This document shows positions 33,535 through 44,916 of a DNA stretch of 64,000 nucleotides, in pieces. Numbering within the stretch: the first letter of the stretch is position 1; each line of letters starts with the position of its first letter. This stretch comes from Orientallactaga sibirica (taxonomy: Eukaryota; Chordata; Mammalia; Rodentia; Dipodidae), in contig JAEOAD010000035.1 of assembly GCA_036365145.1 (NCBI GenBank), forward strand, positions 4,525,501-4,589,500, given 5' to 3'. The notes beneath the pieces were generated by a model that worked only from the letters and a program-made list of their open reading frames with translations, was not told the origin of the DNA and searched no databases. The position numbers and the translations under genes were made by a program.

Positions 33535-33690
33535 CGATTTCATTAATTCCCTGTTACAGCTCTCTGAAGTACGTTCCTATTACCTCAGTTTATAGATGAG
33601 GAAACAGAGGGTGTGAAAGGGAACCAAAGTCAACCCAGGTGGTGTGTAGCAGAGCGGGATGCATAGGGCCTGGTTCTGTTCTCATCACTT
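33535..33690 (-). repeat. MIR SINE fragment
   Basis: tattacctcagtttatagat, gaggaaacagagggtgtgaa, then ggtgtgtagcagagcgggat match the antisense MIR core (cccattttacagatgaggaaac, gtggcagagc). Ancient mammalian SINE. Confidence 0.55.
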
Positions 33691-34898
33691 GACTTCCTGG
33701 TGCAAGATCGAAACGGGGTGTGTAGATCATCATGTCTCCACAGCCTTACTCTTCAATGCCCTCCATTGTTTTAGTTTTCTTTGATTACTTCCTCGAGTAC
33801 TAGTACCAAAATGAGGAACATGTTCACATAAACACCATCCAGTAGAAGGTGCTAAGAAAAAGCTCATGAATCAAATGAGAATGTGGAGTACATGGAGGTA
33901 GGTGATGAGAGGGGCCTAACACAAAGAAAATGCCATCAAATTTGGTTAGATTTGATAAAACAACACTCATTATAAGTATTCCTATAAACTGCCCTTCATT
34001 CGGCCTGTTTCCACCCATCACAGTCATTCTTACTAAGTTGTGAGTGTTCCTGTGAGCCCTAGTACAGGGCTGGCTCCAGGCTGCCCTGCGCCTGGTGAGT
34101 CACCAGGAGCTGGGAGGTCCTGAGCTGAGGGAGAGGATGAGGTGCATTATCAAGACAATCCCCAAGCCAGAGCCTTCCTTTCCTTTCCCACCCTAAGACT
34201 TAATGTTTTGTTAAAAAAGAAAAGGAAAATTCAGAGTGGCCCTGCAGCAACCCTCCTAATAGAATTATCATTTAATTGGAAGGAGGGCAGTTTTCTTTCT
34301 CTGATTCTGCTTCAGCTAATTGGATTTAGTGGCTTCTCCTTAAAAACGCCGCTGAATTCTCAAGATTTGAGACATATGTTTGCAACTGTCTGGTGGCCTT
34401 TTTTAACACCTAGCCTTTGTAGTAGGCACAAAGCCTCAAATAAAAGAAGAAAAATACTCAAAGGAAAATCTTATTTTCAAGAATTAATGGACAGCCTCAG
34501 AGTCTCAGAGGAAAGAAATGTGGATTGAATTACTTGCCCTTGGATAAAGAGTTTGGTGGAATGCCCACTGAGTGCCCTTTCATGAAGTATTGTATTTTAA
34601 AACCTCTGTGGTATATTGCTTCACGAATATATGTGCTAGGACAGTAGAGATTGATGAGGCAGAAAACCACTCACTAAAGTGAACTCCTAAAGTTTACAAA
34701 AGCACAATAATCAGGATACCATGGTAGGCAGGGACATACTAATAAATGATACCACATTAGAAATAAACTTAGTATTATTCAGGAGCCAGAAAACTGTAAC
34801 TTAGTTTAGCAGAGTTTAAAAGTAATGGTAAAAATTGAGGATGTAATTGAGTAGTAGAGTTCTTGCCCAAGATGTTCATGGTCCTGGGTTCTAACCCT
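33691..34898. other. Unique-looking stretch, possible conserved noncoding element at 34.14-34.56 kb
   Basis: The segment from about 34.14 to 34.56 kb has homeodomain-type words (ttcagctaattggatttagt, caagaattaatgg) and no repeat signature. It is open for 128 codons on the plus strand without a recognisable domain. I favour noncoding. The rest is AT-rich. Confidence 0.35.
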
Positions 34899-34902
34899 AC
34901 TG

Positions 34903-34903
34903 G

Positions 34904-34966
<63 letters not shown>

Positions 34967-35250
34967 AAAAGAGAAATAAAGAAAGGAAGGAAGGAAGAAA
35001 GAGAGAAGAAAGAGAGAGAGAAGAAGGAAGGAAGGAAGGAAGGAAGGAAGGAAGGAAGGAAGGAAGGAAGGAAGGGAGGGAGGGAGGGAGGGAGGGGAGG
35101 GAGGAAGGAAGGAAGGAAGGAAGGAAAGAATAAAGGAAGAAAGAAGAAAGAGAGAAAGAAGGAAAAAGAAGGAAAAAGAAAGAAAAAGAACAAATGGAAG
35201 GAAGGGAGGAAGGAGGGAAGGAAGGAAGGAAGAAGGAAGGAAAAGATGAA
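34903..35250 (+). repeat. Long purine tract, (GAAA)n / (GGAA)n / (GGGA)n
   Basis: About 350 bp of almost pure A and G with only a handful of pyrimidines, in blocks of GAAA then GGAA, GGGA and mixed units. The reverse strand reads as Ser/Phe/Leu/Pro repeats, giving the 129-codon low-complexity frame. The plus strand just upstream (tgttcatggtcctgggttct) looks like a SINE fragment from which it may have grown. Confidence 0.97.
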
Positions 35251-35264
35251 AACCAACATTAACC

Positions 35265-35385
35265 GAGGCTGAGCTTGATGGGTCATGCTTCTAATCCCAG
35301 TTGTCAGGAGACTAGGAGGATGGAAAGTTCAAGGCTACCTTGGGTTATATAAGCATATAAAGAAAACAAAGCAGACAACAGCAAC
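35265..35385 (+). repeat. B1-like fragment
   Basis: gaggctgagcttgatgggtc, atgcttctaatcccagttgt, aggaggatggaaagttcaag, gctaccttgggttatataag. Confidence 0.6.
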
Positions 35386-35735
35386 AACAGAGAAACAATA
35401 CCTCCTCACGGCCCTTTTCACTCCTTCTCTTCCCTTCCCTCTTCCACAAGAAACTACCAGTGCTTAATACGTACTCAGTAAAATGGCAAGTCCTTTGATG
35501 TGAAAACATCCTAAACTAACAAGCAGCAGAGGCACCCGCAGACAGACGCCACATGACATCTACCCTGTGGATAGGAGCTGAGGGCCATGAGTATAATCAA
35601 CTGTTAAGAAACAAACAGAGTCATCAAGAATGAAGGCACAGTGATGAGGGAAATAACAGACATGGGTTGAGAGAAAAGAGCACAGAACTTGGAAAGTTGG
35701 AGGAAAGGGAATTTTGAGTCTTGTACTGTGCTTTC
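35386..35735. other. Unannotated stretch
   Basis: Unique-looking. Nothing recognised. Confidence 0.3.
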
Positions 35736-35989
35736 TTTCTTTTTAAATTTTTTTAAATTTTTTAAAATTTTTTTTATATTTATTTATTTGAAAGTGACAG
35801 ACAGAGAGAGAAAGAGGCAGAGAGATAGAGAATGGGCAAGCCAGGGCCTCCAGCCATTGCAAACGAACTCCAGATGTATGCACCACCTTGTGCAGCTGGC
35901 TTACGTGGAGTCCTGGGGAATCAAGCCTTGAACTGGGATCCTTAGGCTTCACAGGCAAGCACTTAACCACTAAGCCATCTCTCCAGGCC
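35736..35989 (-). repeat. B2-like SINE, subtype A
   Basis: Reverse copy: gaatgggcaagccagggcct, ccagccattgcaaacgaact, ggggaatcaagccttgaact, aagccatctctccaggccc. It has a near-perfect target duplication (cttgtactgtgctttc left, cttgtgctgtgctttc right). The B-box region contains an extra ccttgaact unit, as in several other subtype A copies here. Confidence 0.93.
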
Positions 35990-36194
35990 CTTGTGCTGTG
36001 CTTTCAATGGGAAAGATACCACTAAGAATGGTCATAGTTATGAAAAAAATAAAAACATGTTAATATCTAACAATACATCATGGTTTAGTGAACAGAGTAT
36101 ACATTCACAGAATGTTGTATTATGCAGCTGTTACAAATGATCAATAAAACTGATCACTCCCAAAATACTATTATTTGCATGTGGGGTTCATATA

Positions 36195-36217
36195 TGTGCA
36201 TATCTGTGTGGGTGGGT

Positions 36218-36267
<50 letters not shown>

Positions 36268-36511
36268 ATTTGTATGGGGAGGCCAATGGTGGAGGAGGGT
36301 CTTGCTTTCCTCGCCATCTTCTTCCTTGACACAGAGTCTCTAGCTGAACCCAGAGCTTACCAGTTCATCCAGACCAAGCAGAGAGGGCCTCACCCTGGGA
36401 GCAAGGCTCACATCACCACCCCTGGCATTTTATATGGGTTCTGAGGATCCAAAATCAGATCCTCATGTTGGCACAGCAAGCGCTTTACCTGCTGAGTTAT
36501 CTCTCCAGCCC
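36195..36511 (-). repeat. B4-type composite SINE
   Basis: Reverse copy containing a (GT)n run, gacacagagtctctagctga, cctggcattttatatgggtt, cagatcctcatgttggcaca, gcgctttacctgctgagtta and tctctccagccc. Frames of 73-74 codons are repeat artefacts. Confidence 0.75.
36220..36266 (+). repeat. (GT)n microsatellite
   Basis: About 23 GT units inside the B4 element. Confidence 0.97.
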
Positions 36512-36685
36512 CAGAAGTTTATTTGATATTGGGTTAAGCTTTAGGAGTAGTTACTAAAGTGTATAAACACCATAATCATTGCTACATTTTAAAATGGTCT
36601 TAAATATGATAGGAAATGAACCAAAATATTGATGCTAGAATACATATGATTTATTTTTATTTTTTATTTTAAAAATCATGTTATG

Positions 36686-36762
36686 GGACTAGGCAGATGG
36701 CTCAGTGGTTAAAGCACTACTGGCCTAAGTTTGATTCCCCAGTACCCACTGGGCATAGCCTC
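36686..36762 (+). repeat. B2-like SINE head fragment
   Basis: gggactaggcagatggctca, gtggttaaagcactactggc, gtttgattccccagtaccca. It stops after the B box, so it is a 3'-truncated remnant. Confidence 0.7.
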
Positions 36763-37124
36763 TCTCTGCAAGCTTCAGTTTCTTCATCAGAGCACTCTGC
36801 TGCTTATCCAAAACACCTTTGGAATAGACTGAGATGAGCAAAGTGTCTGGTTGACCGAAGAGTGTGGAACAAACTCTCTTCGAACATAGACTTGGGACAC
36901 ATCCCCACTGATGTGATGATGCCTTAGCCTCTGTCTTATGGTAGACGGTCATTTTAAGCAAGTGCTCACAGGTAAAGTTCCATTGGCAGTAATGGATACA
37001 ATACACCGAGCTCTTCTTTAGTGGGCGTACTCAAAACAATAACTGCTGTACTCACGACAACTAACGCTATGACTAAACTTGCTGACGTAGAAAACTGAAA
37101 GGAGGAGAGGGCTACTTTGACTTG
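36763..37124. other. Unannotated stretch
   Basis: Reverse frames of 93 and 118 codons meet here. No domain recognised. Confidence 0.3.
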
Positions 37125-37400
37125 TGTGTTTAGAGGGTTCGGTCCATGGCTGTTTGTTCCTATGTGCTTGGGAAGAAATAGCATGAGAGTAGGAGCATGT
37201 GGAAGAGGAGGGGTGTTCATTTCATGACTGACCAGGAGGCAGGGAGCAAGACAGGAATCCACCATGGAAAATATACCCACAGGGACCCACACCCAGTGAG
37301 CTACTTCCTCCCAGGACCTCAAGGTTTGAGAAATAGCACCACCAGTTGGGAATCAAACATTCAGAACATTAGCCTGTGGGGTACATTTCAGCTTTCAAGC
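37125..37400 (-). repeat. Probable MaLR-type LTR, reverse
   Basis: gggttcggtccatggctgtt, gcatgtggaagaggaggggt, ccagtgagctacttcctccc, gcaccaccagttgggaatca and attagcctgtggggtacatt parallel an antisense rodent LTR seen elsewhere from memory (acctacttcctcc, gcctttggggg). Moderate support. Confidence 0.45.
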
Positions 37401-37710
37401 CCAGCAATTACCTGCGATCCACTTAATGACAATGTGCAACCCAACAGGGAAGTAAGGGTATTCTGGTAACATGGGGACCTATTTCCAGTTGTCAGATGTT
37501 CAAATTTCTTAGGGCTATAAAGAAAAGTTGATAATGTAAGAGTTCAATCGTGGGTCAGAGGAACCCGAAAAGACAAAACTACCCTTAGGAAAGAGATGGG
37601 AACTACAATGTGGGAGAAGTTCTATCATCCTTTCTCTACTGTACTCTAATGAGGGGCATGCTCAATATCTGCTCTCCACAGGGATCTCCATTGAGACTGT
37701 GGTTAAGAGG

Positions 37711-37735
37711 TCTCTCTCTCTCTCTCTCTCTCCCC
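37711..37735 (+). repeat. (CT)n followed by C-rich run
   Basis: A CT dinucleotide run into cccccctccccgcccccttt. Short frames here (70 and 76 codons) run through it. Confidence 0.9.
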
Positions 37736-38112
37736 CCTCCCCGCCCCCTTTTGCTCTTTCTCTGGTTGCTTAACCATCTTTTGAAATTCTTCTGGCAGCA
37801 AAGATATTTTATCTCTGCTTGATGCTTTCAGAATATCTACTTCACAGTTTTTTCTCCCATGTCCCATAGAAACCAACGGCCTTATATTTACACGATACAT
37901 ATCCAGGTTCCCAGAGATAAACTGACCTCTCATCTCTTGCTTAATTACAAATTTGCAGAGACGTGACTTTAAGCAGTCCAGCTGGCTCGAGTCCCTATTG
38001 CCTGGCCAGGGGACAGTGACCTGACGTAGAGATGGGGGTGAGGTTCAGAGGTAGAAGAACTGGGCTCACAGTGCTGTTACCATGGGATTTCAGGGCAGAG
38101 ACCATCCCAGAA

Positions 38113-38114
<2 letters not shown>

Positions 38115-38155
<41 letters not shown>
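38115..38155 (+). repeat. (GT)n microsatellite
   Basis: About 20 uninterrupted GT units. The 81-82 codon frames crossing it have no other support. Confidence 0.97.
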
Positions 38156-38156
<1 letters not shown>

Positions 38157-38590
38157 GGTTGGAGAGTTTACTGAACAAAACAACCCAGCAGGGTACCACA
38201 GGAGCTCACAGAGCGGGCTTACCATTTGCGTAGCACACACAACTTCCCCTTCCCTACCCCAGAATAATGAGTCTTGTTAAAGCAACATTGGGTCAGAAAG
38301 TCACTCGTCTGTTTTGTCTCCTTTAGAAAATATGATCGCAATAGTAGTTGTCTGTGGAGTCCACTTGGACAAATTATCTGGACATGTCAATACCCTTAAA
38401 GTACTGTTACATTCAGGGGGTTTATAAAGGCAACAGAGCATTATAAAATAAACAAAAACACACAATGATATAAAAATCGTAGATAGACACAAAAAGTAAA
38501 TGAAGATTCTTTAGGAGATGCCTCAAAATGGTCTGCAGCTGCCATCCAAAACCACCTCAAAAAGATACAATCCTAGTAAAATGCTGTATT

Positions 38591-38800
38591 GTTTTTTAAA
38601 ATATTTTATTTATTATTTGAGCAAGAGGAGGCAGATAGAAAGAGAGAGGATGGGCGCTCTAGGGCCTCTAGCCCCTACGAACCAACTCCAGACCATGAGC
38701 CACCTTATGCATCTGGCTTTACATGGATCTTGAGGAACTGAGCTTGGGTCCTTTGGCTTTGCAGGCAAGCACCTTAACCTCTAAGTCATCTCTTCAGCCC
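38591..38800 (-). repeat. B2-like SINE, subtype A
   Basis: Reverse copy with a target duplication aaaatgctgtatt / aaaatgcttgatt. Contains gatgggcgctctagggcctc, ctgagcttgggtcctttgg and aagtcatctcttcagccc. Confidence 0.88.
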
Positions 38801-39211
38801 AAAATGCTTGATTCTTACTATGCGAATGCAGTCTCCAGCTGAGGATCTACTACCCTCCTCCAAGCAGATTATGAAGTCCCTCTGTGTAAATTCTAGAGCC
38901 ACCTCTGTGTGGCACACAGTTGACTATACAGGTACCTATATTAACCAGTAGTCATAGAGATGGCAATCTGGTACCAACTCTCATACATCTTGCTAAGAAA
39001 TATGGGAGCCTTGGCTAGTTCATTTAGAAATTCTTTTCTCTCACTTGAGTACTTTAGCTCTGAGATCTCTTTGATCCCTTCCTGGATGTCCCTGTAGGTC
39101 TTGTCTGTTGTAATACTCAACCACAGGGTTGCTTGCCAGTTCCTCAAACTCAAAGTCTTCAAACTCAAAGTTAACGCAAAGTGGATCTCTTTCAAGTGTA
39201 TTGTTCAACAT

Positions 39212-39214
<3 letters not shown>

Positions 39215-39244
<30 letters not shown>
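39215..39244 (+). repeat. (CT)n microsatellite
   Basis: A CT run followed by two copies of gtctctccctcatt. Confidence 0.9.
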
Positions 39245-39247
<3 letters not shown>

Positions 39248-39479
39248 GGTCTCTCCCTCATTGTGCCCGTCTCTCCCTCATTATAATTTGTAGGCTTGTT
39301 GCTTTGATCATCTTTTGAATCTCTGCTATCAGCCAACGTATTTTATCATAATCTATAGAAGAAATAATTTCTCAAATTGGTAAACCTATGGATCTATACA
39401 TTGTGCAGAAACGTGACACCCTGGAGACATCTTACACCTTCCTCTTTACACACCTCCTCCAGTCGACAGCACCATGATG

Positions 39480-39840
39480 GCTGGTATGATTTGAACGTGA
39501 TATGTTCTGTCATGTTTTCCACCATGGGTCCTCAGCTGGTGGCACTGTTTTCTAGACACCAGGAACCAAAATATGGAGCCTAGGTGAAGAAAACAGATAA
39601 GAGGAGTGCACTGAAAAGTGACACGTGTTCCCCAGTCCCTTTCTCACGCTCTACTTTCTGTACACCATAAAATAGAGATGTTTCACCACCACAAGTTCCT
39701 GCTGTCGTGGTGGTGTGCCCAAGTGCATGGGGGCAGCAACTATGAACTAACCCTTCTGAAACCACAGTCAAAATAAACCTTTCCTCTTTTTAAGTTATTT
39801 TGTCAGGTTGGTCACAGCTATACATTCTAACTACCATAGT
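39480..39840 (+). repeat. MT-like MaLR solo LTR
   Basis: ggctggtatgatttgaacgt start, ggtcctcagctggtggcact, tgaactaacccttctgaaac, cacagtcaaaataaaccttt and the end ttggtcacagctatacattc taact correspond to MT/ORR-type LTRs, with a diverged middle. Confidence 0.6.
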
Positions 39841-41165
39841 AATTTACCCTGAAGCCTTTTCATGCTCATGTGTCTTGTAAGCAACACTTAGATTTTCCAG
39901 TGCACATTCTTTTTTATTAAGTAGGATGTAAGCAGTCAGGCAAGGAACTAGCAGAATGCCAATCCAGTGTATCATTTGGACCCTCAGCAGCCAGAAGTCA
40001 GAGCAAGGGCCACATGTCTTTTCTCTTTGGGAGATCCCCATTTTCCAATCCTCCGATATCTTTTGAACACAGTGCATCTCCTCCACTAACACACACCCCT
40101 TGCTAAATCAAAGAGGAAGAGGAAATGGTGCAGCTTTCCTTTGGAATGTGCAAGCAGAATTTGGTATTCATTTTTTCTTTCTCCCAGAAGAAGTCAAGGC
40201 TTTGGCCAAGGGAGGTATGTATTCCAAACTTTGGCATGGTGGGTGGTCTCACCTGGGACCCCCAACAGTTGTGTATGACATTCAACCTCATTTCCTGTTG
40301 TGAGCAGCTGTGGGATGCTGCTTGTGAGATAATGGTCCCACTTCTAAAGCCCCATGAGCAGGCCATCCCTGGAAAATCACTGGCATCTAAGGTTGGGTAC
40401 CTGAAGCCTGCACACTTGCATGTATCTAGTAAAACCCAGCTTCACTGGATAGGATTTTGCTTCTGTCAGGCCACCTGATTCAGTGGCTATTGGAGACGTG
40501 AGTATGGACACTAAATAACAGAAGTGGCACTAATTCTTCCAACTTCCCTGAAGGACAAAAGTACCATCTCAGTAGAAGGAAGAGCACCTAAGAAATGAGA
40601 AACAAACCTGGCATCTCATTTGATGCTGAGGATGACTCAACCATAGGTCCCTCTGGGGACACAGGCAACGTCACACATTTCTTGGTGATGGCTTTATTAA
40701 TTTTACCCTGTGCCAATAAATGCAAGAGTCCATTCAAGGAGAGCGGCTGCAATGCTCCAGGGAACTTGGCTGAAATCCTTTCCTCTAAGTCATCCACACT
40801 GCAGAATCCACACGCCAGCTACTCTGAAATTGGGCTTTTATCCTTGAGAGGCCTTTTGGTGAAGTCCTATGAGCCCATAGATGGTATTGTGTGTTCTCTT
40901 TATGCTTTCCTTGAACATGGAGGCAGAAAGAGAGGGTTACAGATCAAGAACTATAAAGACAAAGCTTGAAACCAGTCATACTAAGTGTCACAATGATCTA
41001 CTCCAGTCACTTCATATCCTGAGGGCAGCGTGCCTGAACACAGTGGCCACTAAGTAAACATTTTGAGGGTTAATAAATGAGAGTCTCGATCAATAATGAG
41101 GAGGGTCATTTTAACTTTACATCCCATGGAGACGAAAATAAACTGTGATGATGAAATCTCCAATT
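39841..41165. other. Unique-looking stretch
   Basis: Frames of 124 codons (+) at 40595-40969 and 117 codons (+) at 40125-40478 are the longest here that are free of recognisable repeats. Both have antisense frames over them and no domain, signal peptide or splice context I can identify. A weakly conserved exon cannot be ruled out. Confidence 0.3.
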
Positions 41166-41169
41166 CCAA

Positions 41170-41315
41170 AAACAAAAAAAGGACAGGAAAGTCTTCACTG
41201 GAGGGAAATATGAAGAACAAAAGAAAGTATGGGAGGGGTTATGATCAAAACAAACACATTCTGTACTCGTATGAAAATTGCCAATACAAAGCGTCTTTTA
41301 AAGAAAAAAAATCAT
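41170..41315 (+). repeat. L1 3' UTR end, forward
   Basis: gggaggggttatgatcaaaa, cattctgtactcgtatgaaa, attgccaatacaaa correspond to the final part of the rodent L1 3' UTR, with A-rich sequence after it. Confidence 0.45.
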
Positions 41316-41624
41316 GTTTACATGTTAATCATCGTTCCAAAAAGATGGTGAGAATATGAGGATGACGGTCTTGGTTGGTCCCCACTCTTTCAGGATGTGT
41401 TTACCTGCCTAGCTCAGTAACTCTAAGATACTAACTTAGAGAAAAGTGCCAAATCATGTCCACTTTTATTTCCACATCATAAATAATCTATTGTAATCTG
41501 CCGCTGCTGTTTTTCTTCTCCCAGTGAAGTAACTTCCATATAGTAGATTAAGGAAGCTTTCAGCAAGTTGGGTCAGTGGGCAGGGCACAGGGCTCTGACT
41601 CCCCTCCCCAATTCCATTTGCTAT

Positions 41625-41945
41625 GGATTGAATATAGTTTGGATATGCCCCCAAAATTCTTGTGCTAGAAGATTGGTCCATACTGTGGTGATTTTGAGGT
41701 GATGGAACTTTAAAAACATGGAGCTTATAGGATGTAATAGGACACTCTGCCCAGATGACCTCATTCTAGTCTAGGGACTGGGTTGGGTCCTGAGAGAAAG
41801 GGCGTTTGAGAAGAGATAGCCTTATCTTGGGCCCTGACTCTCCATGTGACATCTTTCTCACACAGAGACTCCTTCTGCACAAAACTGTCCAGCATGAGGC
41901 CCTCATCAAAAGCAGAGGCCAAAACGCATTACCCAGCGTCAGATA
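41625..41945 (+). repeat. MST-like MaLR LTR
   Basis: ctatggattgaatatagttt, tatgcccccaaaattcttgt, gatgacctcattctagtcta, tccatgtgacatctttctca and aggccctcatcaaaagcaga keep the order of MST-type LTRs. The 3' end is missing. Confidence 0.55.
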
Positions 41946-42999
41946 TTTTATTAGAGTATACATAACAAAGATACTATCCTACTCCAAAATTTTGGCTTTC
42001 CTTCTACCCCTACCTCCCCCCCAAAAAAGCAATCCCAGTCAAACAGTAAAGCAGCAGCTGGGAGGAAAGAGCGGTGGATGATAAGAGGGACCAAGAGGTT
42101 TAAGCAAAAGTAGACCAAATGTGTAGTGTCCCTAGCAAGGATCCCTTGTCCCTTTCTGCCAACCATATAGCTTTGTTGAGGTAACTGGGTATCCCTGGAG
42201 AGAGTGAGGGGTGGTCTCGTGGTGGCCCCAGACACTGTTGCTGATTATGTCCCTCTCCTTCAAGAAGTGACCTGCCATGCGCACAAAACGCAGCTCTCCA
42301 CTCAGATATCTACTGATTTGGCTCTTCCTTATTCCATCTTACTTTCACGAAGGCTTCTGGGGTATTTTGCTTAGTAAATGATGACGTGTTAAGGTTGTTA
42401 GGTAATTTGACATTCCAAAGGACTTTTATCCTGTTTGTATTCCATCGATGTCTGGAGGTGAGTGAATGACAGAAGGCATTCCAAATATTCCCTTTCTATG
42501 CAGTTTTCTTTACCATTGTGACATGAGTAATGCATGTCACAGATGCATGTCACATTTCCTACATTTGGTTCCATAGCGGTATGCGTGTTCACCTCTCCTA
42601 GTCACACAGCCCATGCATAATACACTTCACTCATTCACACGCACGTGTGTGCTGAAAGACTCCATTTTTATGCTGCATAGGTAGCTATGCTCTTTGATCA
42701 TAATATTAAAACACTTTTATCCTTGGTTTAGTTCATAATTAGTTTTGACCAATGTGACATCTCTGAGAGTATGTCTAAAGAAATTCAGTGGGATCTGGTG
42801 GCTCATTCCCAGGATATCGGTGACAAATGATCACACAGCCTTCATGTCATCGTGAGAACACTTGATAGCTTTATGGCGCCTCTTGTTCTCTATCTCTTCT
42901 TAGGACAGTAAATTTCACCTTTTGTTACTAGTTTTGTGAGAGACGCTGACTATAACTATGTTCAAATGTTCATCCTTGAAATGATGTTTCTGTAAACAA
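41946..42999. other. Unannotated stretch
   Basis: Short frames on both strands (64-94 codons) without recognisable features. No repeat family assigned. Confidence 0.3.
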
Positions 43000-43860
43000 G
43001 GAGTTCTTAAAGTGGTCCAAGGAACTAAGGGTCCCTGAGACCCCTCTGAGGGAGTCCATTAGGTACAAACACTTTCATAATAACACCAAGACATAGTTCA
43101 CTATATTTTCATTTACACTAACTTCAGCTTTAGCACAAGCCCAAGGTACCGGCACTGGAATGTAACCACTGCTATTATTTTCTTCACTGACACACATTCT
43201 CAGCTGAGCACAAGCACCCATCTCATCTAACCATGACTGGGTGAGCCAGGTGAAGCTAGGAGTGGCATTAAATCTCAGCCTCTGAATCAATTTGTTTGGC
43301 ATCCACGTAACAAAATGGAAAGTAAGTATCAAGCAATTCCTTGCCTACCAAAGTATTATGGTGGTTTCAAACATTAACACTGAGTTGCTAAATCAACCCA
43401 CACATTTCATCCCGAGAAGATTTTCACTTGAGAGAATTACTAGCCAAATGGCCATGTTTATTTGACTTTGATATTTAGGCATTTTCTCAGAAACACAAAT
43501 AGCCTGTCACCAAAGGCACAGAAAAATTTGACATTTAAAATTTTTTAAATAAGAATTTAGAATTTTTTTCATCTTGAAATTGGCTTTTTTTTCTATAATA
43601 TTTAAGTCAACAAATTTCTGGTATTCAAATAATTTCCTGAAGGATACAGTGGTAATGTGGACAAATGTCATTTTTATATATTTCATAATAAAATTTGTCA
43701 ATATTTGTAAGGGTTGCATAACTAAGAGTGGGGGATATAGTTTTGACCCCACAGTTCGTGCATTTTCCAAATCCAATGACTGATTGAGTTATGATGTACT
43801 TTTTTAATAGTACAAAATCCAGGGGTTATATTAATATGATCCTCCCCTTACAGAGTACAT
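43000..43860 (+). pseudogene. Decayed hAT-type (Charlie-like) DNA transposon
   Basis: ttcttaaagtggtccaagga, ggtccctgagacccctctga, actttcataataacaccaag at the left, then acaaaatggaaagtaagtat, cacttgagagaattactagc, ggcattttctcagaaacaca, gtcaatatttgtaagggttg, catttccaaatccaatgac-like and ccttacagagtaca to the right follow, in order, an ancient mammalian hAT element I remember, including its transposase region. Stops and indels disrupt any frame, so the transposase is dead. A SINE breaks the right side at about 43.86 kb. The exact family name is uncertain. Confidence 0.55.
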
Positions 43861-43861
43861 T

Positions 43862-44067
43862 TTATGTATTTATTTATTTATTTATTTATTTAGGAGAGAG
43901 AGAAAGAGTGAGATAGAGAGAGAATGGGCACGCCAGGGCCTCCAACCACTGCAAATGGATACCAGACACATGTGCCATCTGACTTACATGGGTCCTGGGG
44001 AATTGAACCTGAGTCCATTGGCTTTGGAGGCAAGTGCCTTTACCTCTAAAGCCATCTCTCCAGCCCT
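43862..44067 (-). repeat. B2-like SINE, subtype A
   Basis: Reverse copy: (TTTA)n, gaatgggcacgccagggcct, ccaaccactgcaaatggata, gggaattgaacctgagtcc, aagccatctctccagccc. Inserted into the transposon relic. Confidence 0.92.
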
Positions 44068-44149
44068 AAAATGCATAATCTTTACATTACCCTGGGACAT
44101 TCTTTCATCCAGAAGGAAGTGTAACTATTTCAATAAGGCATAAAAAAAT

Positions 44150-44430
44150 GTCACCTATACTCAAACATGCACCTGGGCAGCCAGGTGAGACATGGATAAT
44201 GAACCTGCTGGGATTGAAGCAGGAGTTCCCAGCAGAGAAGGTGATACAATTAAATGTGCTTAATGAGTTCAGAAACCTGACGTTTGCCCTCACTTTTAGC
44301 TGTGTGGTCTTAACCTTAATTCTGTCCCTTGGGCAGCAATTAAGTGATGCACAGGGATTGTCTAATGACTTTGCCAACCTGGCTGCATGTAGAAAGCTCT
44401 CCAAGTGTCCTTGAAACACAGAGTTTTGGG
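44150..44430. other. Unique segment, possible conserved noncoding element
   Basis: A compact 280-bp segment without repeat signature between a SINE-split transposon and a B1 cluster. It has AATTAA-type sites (ttgggcagcaattaagtgat, acaattaaatgtgcttaatg) and is open on both strands (88 codons forward, 104 reverse), which suggests an unusual lack of stop codons, not a gene. Enhancer is a guess from composition. Confidence 0.35.
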
Positions 44431-44501
44431 TCCATCCTGGGATAATTGAATCAGTACTTCTACAGGTAGGATCTTACAGTTTGTTTAAAATATCAGCTTG
44501 G

Positions 44502-44652
44502 AACTGGGCATGGTGGTGCACACCTTTAATCCCAGCAATCAGGAGCAGAGATAGGAAGATCACCATGAATTCGAAGCCACCCTGAGACTACATAGTGAAT
44601 TCCAGGTCAGGCTGGGATAGGGAGAGACCCTACCTCAAAAAAATATATATAT
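44502..44652 (+). repeat. B1 SINE inserted at the 5' end of another B1
   Basis: aactgggcatggtggtgcac through gagaccctacctcaaaaaaa. The target duplication tatcagcttgg lies at 44491 and 44653, and the right copy includes the start of the next B1. Confidence 0.93.
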
Positions 44653-44656
44653 ATAT

Positions 44657-44790
44657 CAGCTTGGTGTGGTGGCATACGCCTTTAATCCCAGCCCTTGGAG
44701 GTAGAGATAGGAGGATCGCTGTGAGTTCAAGGCCATTTTGAATGTGAATTCCAGGTCAGCCTGGGCTAAAGAAAGACCCTACCCCTTGGG
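44657..44790 (+). repeat. B1 SINE, second of three
   Basis: gcttggtgtggtggcatacg, aatcccagcccttggaggta, ggtcagcctgggctaaagaa. It has a short deletion in the middle. Confidence 0.9.
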
Positions 44791-44809
44791 GAAAAAAATC
44801 ATTCCAGGG

Positions 44810-44916
44810 TTCCTGGTGTGGTGGGCATGCTTGTAATCTCAGTGTTTAAAAGGCAGGGGCAGGAGGACCATGAATTTAAAACCATCCTGGGTGACAGTGA
44901 GATGGCATCCAAAAAG
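44810..44916 (+). repeat. B1 SINE, third of three, diverged
   Basis: tcctggtgtggtgggcatgc, ttgtaatctcagtgtttaaa, gcaggaggaccatgaattta. Flanked by aaaatcattccaggg at 44795 and 44917, so it is an independent insertion. Confidence 0.88.

Noticed and set aside
34897..35286. 129-codon Ser/Phe/Leu/Pro-rich protein
   Set aside because: Pure translation of the purine tract.
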